In this document: positions 61,390 to 64,000 of the stretch, one piece after another
Position numbering within the stretch: position 1 is the first letter of the stretch
How the letters are laid out: the number at the start of each line of letters is the position of its first letter
Assembly: GCA_963969595.1 (NCBI GenBank)
Contig: OZ018410.1
Coordinates: forward strand, 32,554,913-32,618,912
DNA length: 64,000 bases
Direction of reading: 5' to 3'
DNA from: Neckera pumila
Lineage: Eukaryota; Streptophyta; Bryopsida; Hypnales; Neckeraceae
Notes under the pieces: model-generated
Databases searched by the model: none
Seen by the model: the letters and a program-made list of their open reading frames with translations, nothing else
Told to the model about the DNA's origin: nothing
Program-made: the position numbers and the translations under genes

Positions 61390-62057
61390 AAGGAACTAAG
61401 AGCGGAAACGAACGCAGCAAGGGGGGAGCAAAGAGAATGAAACGGAATTCCATTGCAAGGGAAAGGTACAACATCCTAGCCACAAGTGGCCTCGGAGTGG
61501 CCAATGAATTCTGATGTTGTTTTTTTCCAATCATAGCATCATTCAATTTGGACTTCCATCAAATTGCTGTGAGAGTGTTCAACTTGCCGTCATCAGAGGA
61601 ACAACCCAGCAATCAGGAGCCTGGCGCTCAGTACATTCAATCATGGAGATGAATGAAGGAGGACGGACACCCGGACACCGCTGGGACACCCAACGGGGAC
61701 ACCAGGACATGCAACTGGCCAGGACGACAAGGCTCCAGGGGCCCCAGGCAGGAGAAGGGGGTCAAGGACTTGAAGTTAGGATGGGAACACTCATGACTAG
61801 TGGGGTTTGCATAATTTTACTTCACAACATATCATGATTTGGAGTACCTTGCCCTGCCTTTGGCCCTACTCCATGAAAGGTAGAAGGCGTAGCCAAAGAG
61901 TCAAGGGAGACTAACCTATTACCAACCAATTAACAACTTGAGTTTACAGCGTCTACACTACTATTCAATTTGGCCCTACTCCATTCAAAAGGGACATATG
62001 CAGATCTTATCAATTCATTAACCACATGTGCAAATTTGAGAAACAACAACAACACAA
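61390..62057 (+). other. GC-rich island with a 107-codon open frame
   Basis: About 61590-61790 is GC-rich and contains repeated GGACACC units (61670-61710). The plus frame 61514-61837 is open but shows no recognisable motif, and its TTG-rich start is unconvincing. It may be captured host sequence between two TTAA-family copies. It is not called as a gene. Confidence 0.35.
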
Positions 62058-63360
62058 CTAACCCCTAAAGGACCAACATGCATTTTTTGGTTGTATAGAA
62101 TTTTTGGGCATGTACGTACGACTAGAGATATCCATACTTTTGGCTGAAATTTTAATAGAAGGTGGGGGCGAGGAATATCTTCCATATGCACCAAATTTCA
62201 TGACATTTGGGAATGTGAGTCAAAAGTTATGGCCTAATATGTTACTTCTTTTCGTAACTGGGCAGTTTGGGCAGATAAAAAAAATCACTTTTTTTGAAAA
62301 CAGAAATTTGAAATTGGTTTTCTAGAGATATATATAGGTAAAAAGCTTTGAATCATCCCATTTTGATCAATGAATCAAAAGTTATGAAGATTTGAAGTTT
62401 GCGGGCAGTTATGGATTCACTACTCTAAAATAATCTTTAAAGTCCTTTATCTTACTCAATTTCCAATTTTTTTTTAAAGAAATAAAATCCTAGGATGTAG
62501 ATTATTTATTTCAACATTTTCCACCATTGGGATTAGCATTTTTCAATTTCATAATTAAATTCTTGACAATTTTGTATTTTGAATCATTCTCCACTACTAT
62601 CCACTTACTATTTTTTTTCTATGTGTTGTACAATTCCAAATGAAGTAAAAAATTTCATGCATGTAGCCAACTTGTCTTGCAAAAAGAAATCAAAGAAGCA
62701 CCATCATTTTGGACATTTTTTCATCGAAAAGTGAGCTTGTGAAGTGCTGCTGCCCTATTTTCGCAAGGCCAAAAAAAGGGTTTCTGTCAATTCAAATGCT
62801 AATATCTTGCAATCTACATGGTGGAAAATTTTGAAATTTTTTCTACATATTCCCAAACAAGTTTACTACAAGATCCTACGGTTACATGTGTTCTTTTTTC
62901 AGAAATTGGACATTTGTACTAAAAATGGCAATTTTCGAGTGTTTTCAGTGGGAACATAGTCATGGAACTTTAGGAGCTAATGCACCCATCCACCCACCTT
63001 CCAAAACAAAAAACATTTTTTATATATAGATACAATATATGAAATATTTATAGAATACATAAGGATATGATATATAGAATATTTATATGGTATGACATAT
63101 GGATACAAATATAGGATAAAAGATATAGGATATAAGGACATACATAGATCTTATCAATTAATCAACCACCTGTGCAAATAAAGAAAAAAATAAAACACCT
63201 GATTTGTTCACTTACCCACCTTCCAAAACCAGAAACCAATTTTTTGATACAAGTACAATATATGGAATATATATAGAATACATATGGATATGATATATGG
63301 AATATATATAGAATACATATGGATATGATATATGAAATATTGACATAGTATGACATACAA
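61985..63360. repeat. Direct duplication with AT-rich GATATGATATATGGAATA tail
   Basis: Unit 1 (61985-62057 plus 62981-63137) and unit 2 (63138-63360) share, in order, CAGATCTTATCAATT/TAGATCTTATCAATT, AACCAC.TGTGCAAAT, CCCACCTTCCAAAAC and the ATATGG tract. Unit 1 is interrupted by the CTAA-flanked element; unit 2 is uninterrupted. The reading frames across the tract are artefacts. Confidence 0.75.
62058..62980 (+). mobile_element. piggyBac-like element, copy 12, flanked by CTAA
   Basis: The borders are CTAA|CCCCTAAAGGACC and ..GGAACTTTAGGAG|CTAA; the length is 923 bp. It is the same family as 39627, but the direct duplication is CTAA instead of TTAA. Confidence 0.88.
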
Positions 63361-63934
63361 ATACATATATTTTTTCTAAAAATGCTAGATTACAATCAAT
63401 ATGGGATTACAACTATATCTTGCATTTCTTATCATGTATATGGGAGGTGGTAATGAATAAGAATATGGATATGGGGTATTAATTCACTACTTTATTAAGT
63501 GAGTGGATTGTTATCTCTCACTATCTCCTCAAAAAGGTACACTACAATCTACACTCTACAATTCATCAATTTGAAAGTAAACTTCTCTTAATGTATTGGA
63601 AAGTCATTTTCATGGATTTGAATTATTGTGTGTTTTCCAATACTAGAGTACCTAAACATTTTGTAGATCTTGTTTATATTTCCAAAAACAATCTAATGTA
63701 CCAAAAAATGAACCACATGAAAATGGATATCATAAAAATTCATTGTTATTAATGTAAGGAATCTTATTCTATTCAAACTTGCACAATATTCAAACTTTCA
63801 CACTAATTGAATATACTTCTATAGTGTGTTTTGAGTTTCTTTAAAAAGAAGAACAATGAAAGTTATGCTTGAGTTAGTATGGTAAAGGAGTTAGTAAATA
63901 AATTAGTAAATATATTAATAAATCTAGGGATAAA
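63361..63934. other. AT-rich stretch without a recognised gene
   Basis: No supported frame or repeat boundary. Confidence 0.4.
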
Positions 63935-64000
63935 CATTAGAGAAAAAATCAGCCCTCCGGAGGGCTCTCCTTTAGTATCCTAAAATTTTGTTTTAAGGGG
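63935..64000 (+). mobile_element. CATTAG-family inverted-repeat element, copy 4, cut by the window end
   Basis: It starts CATTAGAGAAAAAATCAGCC followed by CTCCGGAGGGC, as in the copies at 4894 and 45916. Its right end lies beyond the window. Confidence 0.8.

Noticed and set aside
1..64000. tRNA, rRNA or other structured RNA genes
   Set aside because: I saw no cloverleaf-type box A/B pairs or rRNA-like segments. This was judged by eye and is not a substitute for tRNAscan or Rfam.

Overview
The window looks like nuclear DNA from a plant (streptophyte) with a large, repeat-filled genome. The only host gene I recognise is an intron-containing homeodomain-leucine zipper (HD-Zip) gene at the left end. 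Its homeodomain-zipper junction resembles class II, but the homeodomain is divergent. That, plus a transposase type I associate with seedless plants, makes a moss, lycophyte, fern or charophyte more likely than a flowering plant. This placement is inference.

Layout. 1-1.9 kb: HD-Zip gene, whose predicted last exon runs into a small inverted-repeat element. 2-26.5 kb: AT-rich intergenic DNA with CACTA-type elements (one nested inside another, both with target duplications), short inverted-repeat elements, and two copies of a TTAA-flanked family. 26,564-42,427: one ~15.9 kb DNA transposon, with near-perfect 27/28-bp terminal inverted repeats and a 5-bp ACTAG duplication. It holds two convergent decayed genes: a plus-strand multi-exon gene with a RING-H2 finger, and a minus-strand DDE-transposase-like gene with a cysteine-rich region. 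The transposase gene is split by a 3.5 kb inverted-repeat element, which itself contains a TTAA element. A 1.3 kb CACTA element sits between the two genes. 42.6-64 kb: dense nested small transposons, including most of the TTAA family, a 1.4 kb foldback element built of 176-bp units, a Tourist/Stowaway-sized family, a 200-bp TAA microsatellite, and two GC-rich patches.

The two main results are the giant transposon (TIRs, target duplication, transposase plus RING-H2 gene, stops almost all TAG) and twelve copies of a piggyBac-like non-autonomous family. For the latter, nested insertions allow reconstruction of empty TTAA sites. No RNA gene, CRISPR array or intact transposase was found. The only host gene that looks intact is the HD-Zip gene; everything else coding appears transposon-derived or is unrecognised.
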